A stretch of DNA of 64,000 nt from Globisporangium splendens. Taxonomy: Eukaryota; Oomycota; Peronosporomycetes; Pythiales; Pythiaceae. A program made the position numbers and the translations under genes. Positions 10,486-22,173 of the stretch are shown piece by piece. The notes below the pieces were generated by a model. The model was not told where the DNA came from. It was given only the letters and a program-made list of their open reading frames with translations, and searched no databases. The DNA is taken from positions 186,001-250,000 of the forward strand of contig VFIW01000041.1 of assembly GCA_006386115.1 (NCBI GenBank), written 5' to 3'. Numbering within the stretch: position 1 is the first letter of the stretch; the number at the start of each line of letters is the position of its first letter.

Positions 10486-13472
10486 TCAGTCGAAAATGGA
10501 CCCACGCTGCACTTGTCCTTGCAGCAGCTCCACAATGGCACCTCCGCTCAGGTGGCTCCGCGGCGACGCCGGGATCGCGGTCGCGTTGTGGCCCAAATGG
10601 ATGATCTCGTCGAGCTTCCGGTGGAAGCGGTCGCGGTAGGGCTTTGGCGCCATGGCCGAGATCCCGTCCGGGTCCTTGCGCAGGATCACGGTCTTGATGA
10701 ACCGCTCCATTCGCTTGGCGAAGCTCCACGTCTGCAGGATGTCGATGAGCCCGATGTAGTAGAAGCCCGGCCCGATCACGACTTCGGACGTGCGCAGACA
10801 CTGCGCCGACTGCTTCTTCGCGTGGTCGCGTCGTCGCATTGGCGATTTGTCTTGATCTTCGTCGGCGTCTTCGTCTTCTTCCCCGACCTGAGCCGCGAGG
10901 ATGCTCCCGAGAAAGACGCTGCCGTCGCGCGTGAGGATGTTGTGCTGGTTCACCTGGTAGCTCACTTCGATCGCGCTGAGCAGCAGCGAGTAGTCCATGA
11001 TGCCGCGGCCGCAGAGAAAGTCGTTGTCGGTCTTGAGCTGCTGCACGAGCTTCCTGCCCTCGACCTTGCCGAAACGCAGCTTCGTGGTCAGGTCCATGTC
11101 CTTGAGCACGACGTTGGGCTCGTGGCTGTCCGCGCGGTTGGGGCACACGTTGCGCCCGACGCCACAGCGGAACGTGAGATTGCAGCGCCGACACGTGGTC
11201 TCGGACCCGCGCTTGGCCTTCTCGTGGCTCGTGAGCGACTTGGCGATGTAGCTTCGGTCGCTCGAGTAGAACATGAACGAGCCACTCGCACCCTCGCTCA
11301 CTTTCGGCGTCACGCACGTCGCGAGCGACGCCAGAAACGCGTCTTCCTGGATGCCGAAGAACGAGCAGATGTGGAGAAATGACTGTGGGTAAAAGTCAGT
11401 GAACCGGCAGTCGTTCCAGGACAATGGGCTCGAGGACGTCGATGGACGAAGCGTGAACGTACACGATGTGGTATCGGCGTCAGTGCTGTCCCGTACTTGC
11501 CGCGCGGCCATGGCGATGCCCTCGGTCGTGCAGTGCACGAGCTCCTGCAGTAGCGCGATGTTCATCTGCGGTCGCACGGCCTCGTCGTTTTCCTCGTCCG
11601 AGTAGTCATCTACCGCCGCTAGGTCCGTCGAAGCATGCGACTTGGTGCTCGTTGTCGTCGCGCGCATGTGGTTTTTCTGCTTATGTTTTTGCTTTCGGCG
11701 CAGCTTCGAGCGCAGTGATGCGCCTCGCGGCCGCTTGTAGAGGCACCAGAGAATGAAAGCGACGATGCCGCGGTACGAGAGCAGGAACGCGAACAAGTGG
11801 CTTAGCACGGCCATCTGGGTTGTCGTGGTCGAGACCCAGTAGCTGCCGTAGACACCCCAGAGCAACGCCGAGTACACGATCACGGTCACGGTCGTGAGGA
11901 AACCCTCGCGCAGCAGCACGTGGCGGTTCTTGAGTGACTCGGAGATGCCGTCCCGGAAGCGGTTGTACGACACGAAGGTCACGTACATGTTGGCGGCCAT
12001 GGACAGCGTTACGGGCGTGACGATGAAGATCCAGATGCCGTTGCTACCGAAGACCCTACTGGTATTGCTCTGCTGCTGGTTTTGCGTGTCGTGCTTAGCG
12101 CCGACCCAACAAAAGTTGCCGACGGCGACAGGCGCATCGAAGGCGTCAAAGGCGCTCGTGATGATCGCGCCGAGACTCGCCGACGTGTGCGATCAACTGG
12201 TACTTGCGGCGGTTCATTCGTGGCGACGTGGACGGATCCGTCATCTACAGGGAGAAACACAAAGACAAAGTAAGTGCTGCATGAACTCAGCGCTGATGCC
12301 TGTGTCCTATACGGGTGGAAAGGAGAGACACGTACGAGATAGTAGAGGTCGAACGCCATGCACATTGTCCACGTGGTCGAGCACATGATCAAGTACTCGC
12401 GCACGATTGAAAGCTGACGGCAAATCCACGGCACAGCACACAAGTTTCAGGTTAGCTGTGCCGCGACAGTAGACAGCAATATATGGGAACAGACTCGTAC
12501 CCATCGACACGTGAGTCCGTCGCCGACGCCTGCACCGACGTGCTTCCACGCCGGTTCGAGTACGAACGAGAGCGCGAGCAATAAATCAAACGTCGCGAGG
12601 TTCACGAGCAAGATGTGCATGTGCCGTCGGTACCACTTGGTCGTCAGGTAGGTGCCAATGATGATCGAGCGCATGGCCAACGTCTCCGCCGATCCGAGGA
12701 TGAGTCCAGCGTTCACGTGGGTCGCGTTGAAGATCGCGTCGCGGAAGACCAGAGCGCACGCGCCGAGCACGAACAAGAGGACGAGTGCCGTGAGCGACAT
12801 GTAGATCTGCTTGTCCATCATCGACGACAGCTTGAGCAGTTGCACGATGTTCCAGATCGCCATGTCGGCGCTGAACATGCGCACGCGGTCAGGTTCGCCA
12901 CTGGACGGAGGGTGCCGTGGATCAGGGAGCGCACCATTGCCGTTCTCCTGGATTCCGTGAGTCCTGCTGTTACAAATTGAACCAGGAACTGGTGCTTGGC
13001 TGCCGGGAAATGAAGAAGTAGCGACACTAGCATGCTATTTTGTCGACCACGACTTTGCGCTAACGTTCATGGACGCAAATTCGAGCGCATCGCTGTTCGC
13101 GCCATGATTCCTTTGTGTAAACGATGGCGGCCGGAGAGCGTCACAACCCGAATCATGAGCGTCTTGTTCCAGTTCTTCATCCTGCTGCTCTTCGTCGGAA
13201 TCGTCGAAAGGGACTGCGATCTGCGGCATCCCGATCGAGACAGAGAGCAGACTCGGGCTCGGTTCTGTGTCCAGGATCTCCTGGTCCATGCGATCGTCCG
13301 CTGAAGCATCATGTGGACCTCCTTCTTCGTCGCTGTCAGAGTGCGAAGGCTCGATCGTGATCTCCATCGGCGCATCAAAATCACTCGCGAAATACCAGGG
13401 AAGTCCGACGCTCGCAGCATGCGGAGTAAACTCGTTTCGGGTGGTTTTCCAGCTCACGTGGAACCTAAACAT
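10486..13472 (-). pseudogene. GPCR-phosphatidylinositol-phosphate kinase (GK/7TM-PIPK), damaged
   Basis: An N-terminal seven-helix receptor is fused to a C-terminal PIP-kinase domain, an architecture characteristic of oomycetes. Proposed exons are 13472-13065 (acidic N-terminus, least certain), 12947-12501 (TM1-TM3, e.g. QIYMSLTALVLLFVLGACAL), 12413-12336 and 12244-10486 (last helices plus kinase). Kinase landmarks are GSFMFYSSDRSYIAKSLTSH, GRGIMDYSLLL and YYIGLIDILQTWSFAKRME. Two lesions are seen. First, residues after HEKAK jump to RGSETTCRRC near 11211. The roughly 70-residue kinase core expected there, including the family's invariant DLKGS motif, is missing in frame. Second, near 12165-12185 the frame changes between KYQLIAH and SASLGAIITSAFDAF, with no usable splice site. 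Catalysis is therefore unlikely. The fusion itself argues for phosphoinositide signalling at the plasma membrane in the parent family. Confidence 0.72.
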
Positions 13473-14072
13473 ATTCAGGCAGCGGCGCCTAATTTCGCGA
13501 GTTCTTACAAACTCCTAAGAATAGCGCACGCTTTATTCTTGCTGCGCTTGGCGCGTTCTTGAAGGTGTGGGACTGAGTCTAAAAGAAGCTGGCGGGGGCA
13601 TGGGAAAATGCGACCAACGGGTATGAACGAAAGTCTGTCATGCGCTGTAGTGAAGAGTATCGACTGCGACGTCAGTGGCTATGGTGGCATTACATTGTAC
13701 CAAGCGCTTTGTGCTCGAAGCAACAGGGAGCTGACGCACACTATGGACCCTCCTCGCAAGTTTGCGCAGCTGAAGTAGAACCAAGCGGCTTTTACTGAGA
13801 AAGACTATGAATTCGTGCATCTGATGCACGGTTAGAATAAATGAACTACGGACGTCCGTAATGATGCCCCCACCCCACCGACATCGAAACGAGCTCGACC
13901 CAAAGCAAGACTCAAAATCCAGGTTAAATATCGCTATAGCTTGATCGCACATTTTGCTTCAAGGCGACTTTACAGCTAGCATCCGAGTATGCGTGCGTGA
14001 TCGCTACTTGAGTGGTCTTTGTGTCTGCATATCGTCGTGACGCAGAGCCAGGTCACAGTTGACGAAGCCTCC
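13473..14072. other. intergenic, GPCR-PIPK upstream / elicitor pseudogene downstream
   Basis: This is 600 bp with no coding signal recognised. Confidence 0.5.
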
Positions 14073-15821
14073 CTACTCGTTTCCATCCACAGAATTCGAG
14101 TTGTGACCTGTTGTTGGTGCTGGTGTTGCCACATGACTCGGCGAGGACTGTGATGGTTTCCATGTTGTTGGACGATTGGTGGGGCTCGCGGAGTGAGGTG
14201 GAGATGGATTTGAGCCGCTGGGTGACGGAGAAAGTGTGTGGTCAGTTGGGCGAGGAGCCACAGAACCAGAGCTGCTCGGAATCTGTGTCGGCGCCGGTGA
14301 AGCTTGACCTCGTGTATTTGGCGTTGGTGTTGGAGCGGTGGTTGGTGAGTTAGTTAGGGTGTGGAGCTGGAGTGAAGCTCGGTGAGGGACTTGACGCTGG
14401 AGTTGGACTCAGCGTGCCGCAATCGTGGGAGGCTTGCACCAACTCCGATACTTCATTATAGCGGATCCCTACCGACGTCACTGCGCCTGGATTCGGTTTT
14501 CCAAGCGTCAACCACAGAAAATCAGGATGGTCAAGTCGCAAGTCTTCGAGCCACTCGCCCCCAATGACGTCCTTGGGCGAATCAAGTTCGAGGAAGTACG
14601 CGTACTCGCGCGCCTCAGTGAATTCCTCGATCCGATTTGAACTGCCAAGGTCGCCATCGAGCTCGGATTCCACGATCTATCGCAGCCTCAGCACCGTGTA
14701 CACGATAAACTTGGTGTTGCTGTTGAACGGATACGTGGATTCTCCAAGCCATTGGCGGGACGCTGCTTCGATATCTTGCAACTCCATCGTGACGACTTCG
14801 TAATCGCGAACCGGTTGATTCCAGACCTCCAAGCCGGTCTCGACATCGACGATGAACGACTGCGCGTGTTTCCTCATGATGTTGGCCACCGCGAGGTGGA
14901 AAAGCCCAGACCGAGATCGCGCTCAAACGGATCTTCATACCGGCCGTATGCGTCCGTGCGAACAGGCTCATCTGGTCCGTCAAAGCGCGCGCCCGTGAAC
15001 AAAGTGCCAACTTCTGCGCCGTCGTAGACTTGACTGATGAGTGCCTTGATATCTCTAGGTCGGAAGAGCACGCCGTTTCTCTCGACGTCGCATTTTGGCT
15101 CGGGCTTCATGGTCGCTGCGGCCATCCAGGCGTGGCAAATGCCGTACCATTCGAGTATACAGACCCCACTTTGCTCACCATCACGGATGCCGCACTTACT
15201 CCGCTTGGGGCAATCGGCATGTTGCGAGCACGACGAAGAAGATTCAGATTGCTGTCCCAAGATGCCATTGTTGTTTAAAAGTGTGTCCTGCAGCTCCTGG
15301 ACGCTCTGGCCGAACGCCTTGGCGTATTTCTCCGACGGACTCGGTTCTCCGTTGTCATGCCATACGTAATTGATCCCATCTCGGTACATTGGCCAGTAGT
15401 CACTAGACCATGGAATCGACTTGGCCGCACCCGATACAAATGGCTGTGTCATCAGGACATCGAAGTTTCGTTCCAAGGGCTCCTCAAAGTGAGCCTCTAG
15501 CCGTTCGATGTCGGGACTCGAGGCTTCCAACCGACGGTAACGACGACGGCGACGATGTTTTTCATTGGACGGCGTCGCATTCACAACAGTCGCTTCATCA
15601 GCAACCTCATTCGAGTTTAGTATCACAAACGGCTCGAGTTGAGAATCGGCAACGGGAGCCCCGTACGCTGGATGCCGGTGGTTCAGCGCCATGTCGTCAA
15701 GCAGTGTGCTTGGATTGAGCTCGAGCGGAGCGCCACACACCACGACGAGTACCATCAGCACAGGGATCGCGACTGTATGCAGTCGGTTGCACCATGCGGA
15801 GAAAACGTGGGTCATCTTCAT
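14073..15821 (-). pseudogene. transglutaminase elicitor (GP42-like), pseudogene
   Basis: This is a secreted calcium-dependent transglutaminase of the oomycete elicitor family. A signal-anchor-like N-terminus (VAIPVLMVLVVVCGAP) precedes a disordered basic region (RRRRRYRR), then the enzyme domain with WYGICHAW around the presumed catalytic Cys, then a Pro/Ser/Thr tail. Three lesions are visible. A run of four T (14900-14903, minus strand) where five are needed shifts the frame after DLGLG; the correct sequence resumes as FHLAVANIMRKH. A TAG at 14677-14679 replaces the Trp codon of the conserved WIVES. A shift near 14355 moves the P/S/T tail into a third frame ending at 14073. The surface elicitor motif survives as VWNQPVRDYEVV (about 14794-14829). 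The intact-domain homolog lies in inverted orientation at 19868. Oddly, an INR-like promoter is still present upstream. Confidence 0.88.
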
Positions 15822-15892
15822 CTTGCCTCAGAAGCTTCCAGTCCCAGGTCCTTCGTTGTGTGCCTTCTTTATCGTGTTCAAGCTCGTTGGAA

Positions 15893-15913
15893 TCGCTGAA
15901 TTGGAGAATGAAC
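15893..15913 (-). promoter_or_regulatory. INR-like core promoter of elicitor pseudogene
   Basis: The minus strand reads GTTCATTCTCCAATTC. This is close to the oomycete INR-FPR consensus (GCTCATTYYNCAWTTT) and lies about 75 nt upstream of the ATG. Confidence 0.5.
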
Positions 15914-18900
15914 AACTCCGCATTATCCGAAGAGAGTGAACCAACACCAAGGTGATCGCGCAGAGCAGCTCTCCATTCTCCCTGATTTTGGCGGTTTCCA
16001 CATTGCATTGCTTCCCGCGCGAGTTGCCTTTTGTGAAAATTTGGCGCTATCAATGCGGGCTTCGCTTTCCCGCAACTGCGTACGCTTTTGGTGTTCGCTG
16101 CATGTGCGCGCTAGTGAACGGCGGGAAAGAATGGAACGGCGTATCATAACAGATATCGCACTTCCTCTTTGCCGCAACGTCATGGAACATTTTTGCATTT
16201 TCACGCCAGCCTCAGTGCCAAAGCAGCAATGTGAATCTAGGTTTGCATGCGAAATTGTTCTTCCGGAATGCGAGGATCTGTTCCTGCGAACCGACACTTT
16301 GAGATCTGGGGTATCAACTCGGCGGCTCTTTGACTAGTGCCACAGGGAACCAGCGCCAATCGCCACCATGCAAAAAATCCGATTTGTGCACACTGTTCCG
16401 CAAGAAGGAAGATGCATGCGTTTCACATTCAACCTGGGGTGTTGGTACGCCAGATTACTTCCATTTGTCTTGTCGCAGGGGAATTGAGTTCGTCATTTGG
16501 CACCTCTGAGACCGTCAGAGTGCTGAAATGAGCTCTTCGTGTGGCAGCTGGCGTCACTTTTTTTATCCCACGTTGAAGTTGCCTTCAACCAGACGACGAC
16601 TACAAGTGAAGCGCATGCAAGTCCCAAAAGGCAACTCTCGTGGAGTTACGCAAGTGGTGAAGCAGACATGCGCGCGCATTTGTGTGGTGGTCGCGGCGGG
16701 AACGCATGTAAAAGCCCGTGCGTCGACACTTGTTGCCATTCCCTCGAGAGATCGCAATGCGACGACGGTACTTTCTCTATGTCTGTCACCTTATCGATGA
16801 TGCCACATCGCATGCGACCTGACGGGCTTTCGCTATTTTGTTTCGCGTGGTCGGAAGAGCGCGACCATCACCACATTCACATTCGTAGAGGCAAGAACGA
16901 TTATTGTACGCTGCCTAATCAACGTGCTGGCCGTGTCATCTACATGCACAGGCGTTCGACGCGCTTGGTTAAAAGAAATGCGGCACAGCGACATACGATC
17001 TCACCCAACAAGTGCAAAGCGTCTGGTCGATCTGTCGTGCGCATTGGGGTCCAGCACTACAAACTGGTGGTTCAAATCCAAGACCAGCGCATCCGTTGGC
17101 AAGACGCTGGCCACAGAGCGTTGTTTCTCCGACTTGAGTAGCTGTGCCTCATCCAGTGCAACGAACAAACTGCAACTGCGCACGTGCTTCAGCAAAAGCC
17201 AGACGACTATAAAGAAAAGAGCTGCTCGTGAGATTTGAAAACCTGGAGTCATTCATCCGACTATTGCCGACCACCGAGGTCCCCCCATCCCTGAGCTTCA
17301 ACAACGAAACTTTCTTCACGACGACAGAAGATTTGCTTTGTAAAATCGCTCGCCGCCATTCTTTTCTACAAATTATTCAGATAACTTTTATCCCATCGTC
17401 AGGGTAATTGCTGTACTTAACACTGGGTGCAATGCCTCAGATCTTTCTACAACGGGGAGTCGTTCACGCAAAATGGAGAGTTAATCCGACACGTCGAGCG
17501 TTTTCTTCTATTGACAACCAAGCAAATGGTGAGTGAGCACAAAAACAAGCGGCCAGAAAGCCTCCCTCCACAAGGGAGGACGTACTTGACCTTTCCAGAC
17601 GCTCGTGACCACCCAACACCTCATGAGCCGCTCCTCTACAAAATGCCCAAAATCCCGAATCTGTCCAACTCTGCGCGATCTTTCTTTTGAATAGCTGCGT
17701 TTGGATCCAAGCGCCAGGCGCAAAATGCTACTGCACACTGCAATGCCAGTGCACAAGAGAAACCTGGCGCCGCACTAAAAGTAAACTCATACAGGAAGCC
17801 TGCAGCTTTCATTACCTCAGCAACGGAATTCTGGGAGATATCTAGAAGATCTAGAAGATCTAGGAGATCTTGAGCACTGAGTCAAAGAGGACACCTGCAC
17901 CACGTACCAATATTTGGACGCAATGATTTGCATTCGACCAAAACTGCGAGTATTTGAAGTGCGATCGTGACCCACAATGGAATGCCAAAGCACTGGATTC
18001 ACCAATTCATTCATGCTCGTCTGAAGCATTTGCTGAATGTTGCGTTTCACAGGCAGCAGCAGCATTGACACTCCAGCCTGCCAGAGCCCCGTCTTATGCA
18101 ACAATAGCGACGCACAAAAGTGACCGCGACCTGCCCCTGCCATACGTTTATAGATGCGAGTCTGTCACAGAGCTCAAGCCTGCTCCATGGAAGTCAAAGT
18201 GAATGAGCATGCTGGCAAGTACTATAATGAGGTGTTGCAATGAAAGTGCAAGTCGCCTGTCCTCATTCCGTTATTTCGAATGTGCCCTACCCCCACCCCC
18301 CCTGTAAAGTGTCTGTGACAATTAGTTTATATGAGAATATGCATATTGATAAAGCCATCTATTTTTTGCTTACCTGTGGTATATTATATTTATCTGAATA
18401 CTTACTTGTGATGTGATTTGCTGTGTTCAAGAGGTGAAACCGTTCGCACGAGTCGGAATTTTTGGGTTTGGGTCAAGTTCAACTGAAGTCCAGCACGGAG
18501 TCAGACGAGATGCCTCCAGTAATAGGTAAAAGACCTTCTGAAGCCACTATGAGCTTTACACAGATCGCATGAAACACATGCAATTGTCTTACTTGTACTT
18601 ATAAAGGATCAACTTTAAAAAGGTAGATGTAGTTGCCGCCTGCGAGCCAACCAAAGTGTACCCACGCGAGTGTCCTTTCCAATGAGATGAACGCACGAAG
18701 GGGTACACGAAAATGACGAAATTGCTTGAATTGCATCCACCATTGCGCGAAACTAGTTCTTACAGTACCGTACTGTGTTGTTCCCGAACGCCACAGAAGT
18801 TTCCATTTCACAGACCACAACTCGAGTCGTTTTGGCAAGTTCCCGATCGTTGCAGCCTTCGGTAACGCGAAGTCGTTGCGTAACCACAGCCACATCATAG

Positions 18901-19787
18901 CGAATAACTCGTTCAGTAGAATCTCATTCTCCCCCTCTCCATATCCCACACACACACACAAATACCTTTTCGTCAACACCAGAGCGGCGTTTGCTGGCTG
19001 CAAGATTGCTGAGCAATGCCGTCAACCACGGTAGGATTTCCCATATGACGAAGTCCTGCATGGCTTTGTATCCTTGGCGTCCAAAATTTTCGCAACCTCA
19101 ACCTTTTCCGTCGTCACGTACCCCCCCCTTCCATATGCTATTTCCCTTTGCCATCAACAAAAGAACGTTCAAGACAGGCGAAAGCAGCACTGTCAATCGA
19201 AGCTCTGTATGTCAGTCAGTGTCAGCATTGATATGCATCAGCCTAGTGTAATTATTCGCTAAGCACTCTAAAGTAAGGCTCGTGTCACTTGTGTGGACAC
19301 AAACTGCACAAGACCACAAATGCAAATCTACTGCTTTGAGTTAATATCGAACAATCTTTCACACAATTAGTTGCCGCCAACAGTAGCAATAAAACTTCTC
19401 ACAGGTTTTTTCGCGTGCGTCCGTAGCTTCAGCCTCAGCGATGGGTGAAGCAAAAGAAACACCTCACAGTGCATCCCATATGCCAAACGTGTCTACTACT
19501 ACTAAGCAGCAGCACGACTTATGCAATCGCCCGAGTTGCCGTGCGTCACTAGGTCACGCGAGACTCGTCTGAGCCCAACCCCAGTTCTACTAAGCACAGA
19601 AAATCCAAAAAGCCAGACCCGTTGACGTGCCCGACGAGATGCCCTTACGTACGCACTGCGCTCCTGATTTGGCGCCTGAGTCTGCGCGCATCCCCCTCCA
19701 CCCGTGAGGCACTTGTTACCCACGCGAGCCCTCAGCCCCGTTGGCTCTCGTTCGTGACCCAATTTCCAACTCCAGCACCAAACTCTC
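15914..19787. other. large intergenic region between the two elicitor loci
   Basis: About 3.9 kb contains only short, compositionally unconvincing ORFs on both strands. It includes an AT-rich patch (18300-18420), homopolymer C runs (18290-18300, 19120-19130) and a 9-bp tandem repeat at 17842. Decayed transposon sequence is possible but no family was recognised. Confidence 0.5.
17842..17868. repeat. 9-bp tandem repeat
   Basis: There are three consecutive copies of CTAGAAGAT, the third with one change (CTAGGAGAT). Confidence 0.8.
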
Positions 19788-19808
19788 GATCATTCCTCAA
19801 TTTTCCTC
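19788..19808 (+). promoter_or_regulatory. oomycete INR-FPR core promoter
   Basis: GATCATTCCTCAATTTTCCT matches the oomycete initiator plus flanking promoter region (GCTCATTYYNCAWTTTNYYY) at nearly every position. It sits about 60 nt upstream of the elicitor ATG at 19868, where transcription of oomycete genes typically begins. Confidence 0.75.
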
Positions 19809-19867
19809 CTGCTTGGAAAGTTACAAGTCCCCAGTTGCATTGCTGACTTTGAAAATCTGCCTGCACC

Positions 19868-22173
19868 ATGGTCGCGTCGCCGTTGACCCTCGTTGGGTAC
19901 GCGGCGTTCACCGCGATGTACTTGGCCGGTACCGTCTCGGGTGCATCCCTGAAAGCCAACCCGGTGACCCCGTTGGGAGTCGAGTCCGTGCTCGTCCCCG
20001 GGCGCCACCCAGCGGTCGGTACGGAGATCAAGGGCCAAGCGCTCGCCGAGCCGATCGTCAAAGACGACCCGAGTGCAGCCTACGCAGCGGCTCTCGAAAT
20101 CGTTGGTATCTCGGACGATGTCGGCAGCAGCAACAACGGCACGGCGCCATCGCGAATGCTTCGCCACATGGAAGCCGCTACCGTCGGCACCGATGTGGAG
20201 ACGCTCGAAAAACACTACAAGGAAGCGATGGAGCGCAACTTCAACGACCTCAAATCCAAGTACGGCTCTGGGGCTTCGAAGCCGACGCCGTGGCCTGGGA
20301 GCTACTGGCCGACGTACCAGGATGGCATCAACGCGGTCTGGAAGAGCGGCGAGCCAAGTGCGTCGGAGAAATTCGCCACGGCCTTTGGCAAGAACGTCAA
20401 GCAGTTCCAGGACGCGATCTCGGCGCGAAGCGGCATCCAGGGCCAATCTGGTCACCGCGCATGCCAATCTGACTGGAACTGTCAGAGCCTGAACGACGGC
20501 AGTAAGTGCGCCATCCGCGCGGGTCAGTCTAGCGGCTTCTGTATCCCAACGTGGTACGGGATCTGCCACGCCTGGGCTCCTGCTGCGCAGTGGGAGCCTG
20601 AGCCAAAGTGCGCGATCAAGAAGAACGGCGTGACCTTCCGTCCAATGGACATCAAGGCGCTGCTTACCCAAGTGTACAACGATGCGTATGTGACCGTCGT
20701 GTTCCTCGGCGCGCGGTTCGACGGACCGGACTCTCCGTTGAATCTCGACAAGTACGGCCGCTTCAACGATGCGGCGCGCCGCGACCTGGGCGCTGGCCTG
20801 TTCCACATCGCGCTCACCAACGTCATGGGCAAGCACGGCCAGTCGATCGTCCTCGATGTGGCTCCAGGGTCTGAAGTCTGGAACCAGCCGGTGAGCAGCT
20901 ACAGGATCCTGGAATCGCGCCTCGTGGACGCGAAAGAAGCATCTCGACGCTACTACGGCACGCGGACGTACCCTTTCAACACTGACATGAAGAACTTGGC
21001 ATACACGCGCACTCGCGTGAGCTGGATCGTCGAATCTCTCGAAGATGGCGCGCTGGTGTCTACGGGTCGCGTTGGTGCGTACACCACGACTGTGGAGTAT
21101 GAATACTTGCTGGAGCTTGATGACAAGTACAACATCATTGGTGGTGAGTGGCTCAGCAGCTCGAACCAGAACCACCCAGATTTCCTCTGGTTTGCGACGG
21201 GACCTCCTGACATTAGCACCGTGACTGATTTGGGAATGAGCTACAAGGACGTCCGAACTCTTTTGGATGCGTCCATTGCATGCAACGACATTCCTTCAAG
21301 TCCGACACCAGCCCCGACAACACTCGCACCAACTCCAGCTCCTACTCCAACTCCAGCAGTAACCCAGCCACCATCACCAACGACGCCAGTCCCAAGCACT
21401 CAAACACCACCTCCAAATGCTCCAACTCCGGCACCAAACACACAAACCCCAGCTCCGAACGGTCAGGCGCCAAAGCCAACGACTCCATCTCCAACGGCGC
21501 AGACGCCAGCTCCAACTGCACAGACGCCAAAGCCAACGACTCCATCTCCAGCGGCGCAGACGCCAGCTCCAACTGCACAGACGCCAAAGCCAACGACTCC
21601 ATCTCCAACGGCGCAGACGCCAGCTCCAACTGCACAGACGCCAAAGCCAACGACTCCATCTCCAACGGCGCAGACGCCAGCTCCAACTGCACAGACGCCA
21701 AAGCCAACGACTCCATCTCCACGGCGCAGACGCCAGCTCCAACTGCACAGACGCCAAAGCCAACGACTCCATCTCCAACGGCGCAGACGCCAGCTCCAAC
21801 TGCACAGACGCCAAAGCCAACGACTCCATCTCCAACGACGGTTGCTCCAACCCCAGCACCAACTACCCCTGCTCCCACCACGGTGATTCCAGGCACACCG
21901 GCACCAACTACTCCAGCTCCTACGACGGTCACACCAGGTACCCCAGCGCCAACTACCCCAAGTCCGAAGACCCCAGCGCCATCGACGGTGACTCCAGCCA
22001 CTCCATCGCCAACTACGCCAGGGCAAACTCCTGGTCCAAAGCCAACGCCAGCGACGAGTACCCCAGGCCAGACGCCCAAGCCTGGACAGAGCCCGACACC
22101 TGCTCCAACTGGACAAACCCAGACCCCACAGTCAACTCCAGCACCAACTGGACAACACTATGGCCAATGCTAA
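19868..22173 (+). CDS. transglutaminase elicitor with Pro/Thr repeat tail
   Basis: This is a secreted transglutaminase of the oomycete GP42 elicitor family, thought to cross-link cell-wall proteins and recognised by plants. A signal peptide (MVASPLTLVGYAAFTAMYLA...) precedes a pro-region, then the enzyme domain with WYGICHAW (presumed catalytic Cys) and the exposed motif VWNQPVSSYRILE near 20875. The domain ends around YKDVRTLLDASIACND. After that comes a long Pro/Thr/Ala linker containing 57-bp (19-aa) repeats. One repeat copy lacks one base near 21720. As written, the frame therefore ends at 21886 with an Arg/Gln/Leu-rich tail (672 aa), while the Pro/Thr frame continues to GQHYGQC and a stop at 22173. 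The enzyme domain is unaffected. The change may be a sequencing error in the repeat or a real tail polymorphism. The motif residues after VWNQPV differ from the classic elicitor peptide. Confidence 0.93.
21482..21840 (+). repeat. 57-bp minisatellite in elicitor tail
   Basis: About 6.3 tandem units start at 21482, 21539, 21596, 21653, 21710, 21766 and 21823. Each encodes 19 residues of the type TPSPTAQTPAPTAQTPKPT. Units are nearly identical; the second has GCG for ACG in one codon. The unit at 21710 is 56 bp, lacking one A at 21720/21721, and this shifts the frame. Confidence 0.95.

Noticed and set aside
10513..11382. Long plus-strand ORF antisense to the GPCR-PIPK kinase part (289 codons)
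   Set aside because: It is a GC-rich mirror of a conserved coding frame, without recognisable domains.
18599..19003. Minus-strand ORF of 134 codons with Trp-rich segments
   Set aside because: There is no similarity I recognise, and it lies in a region without other gene signals.
19790..21175. Long minus-strand ORF (461 codons) opposite the elicitor gene
   Set aside because: It is a shadow of the transglutaminase frame. Its composition is Arg/Val/Leu-rich with no domain, and the plus strand has a signal peptide and conserved motifs.
21482..21840. Regularly spaced repeats resembling a CRISPR array
   Set aside because: The units are directly adjacent, without spacers, and in a coding frame, so this is a minisatellite in a eukaryotic gene.
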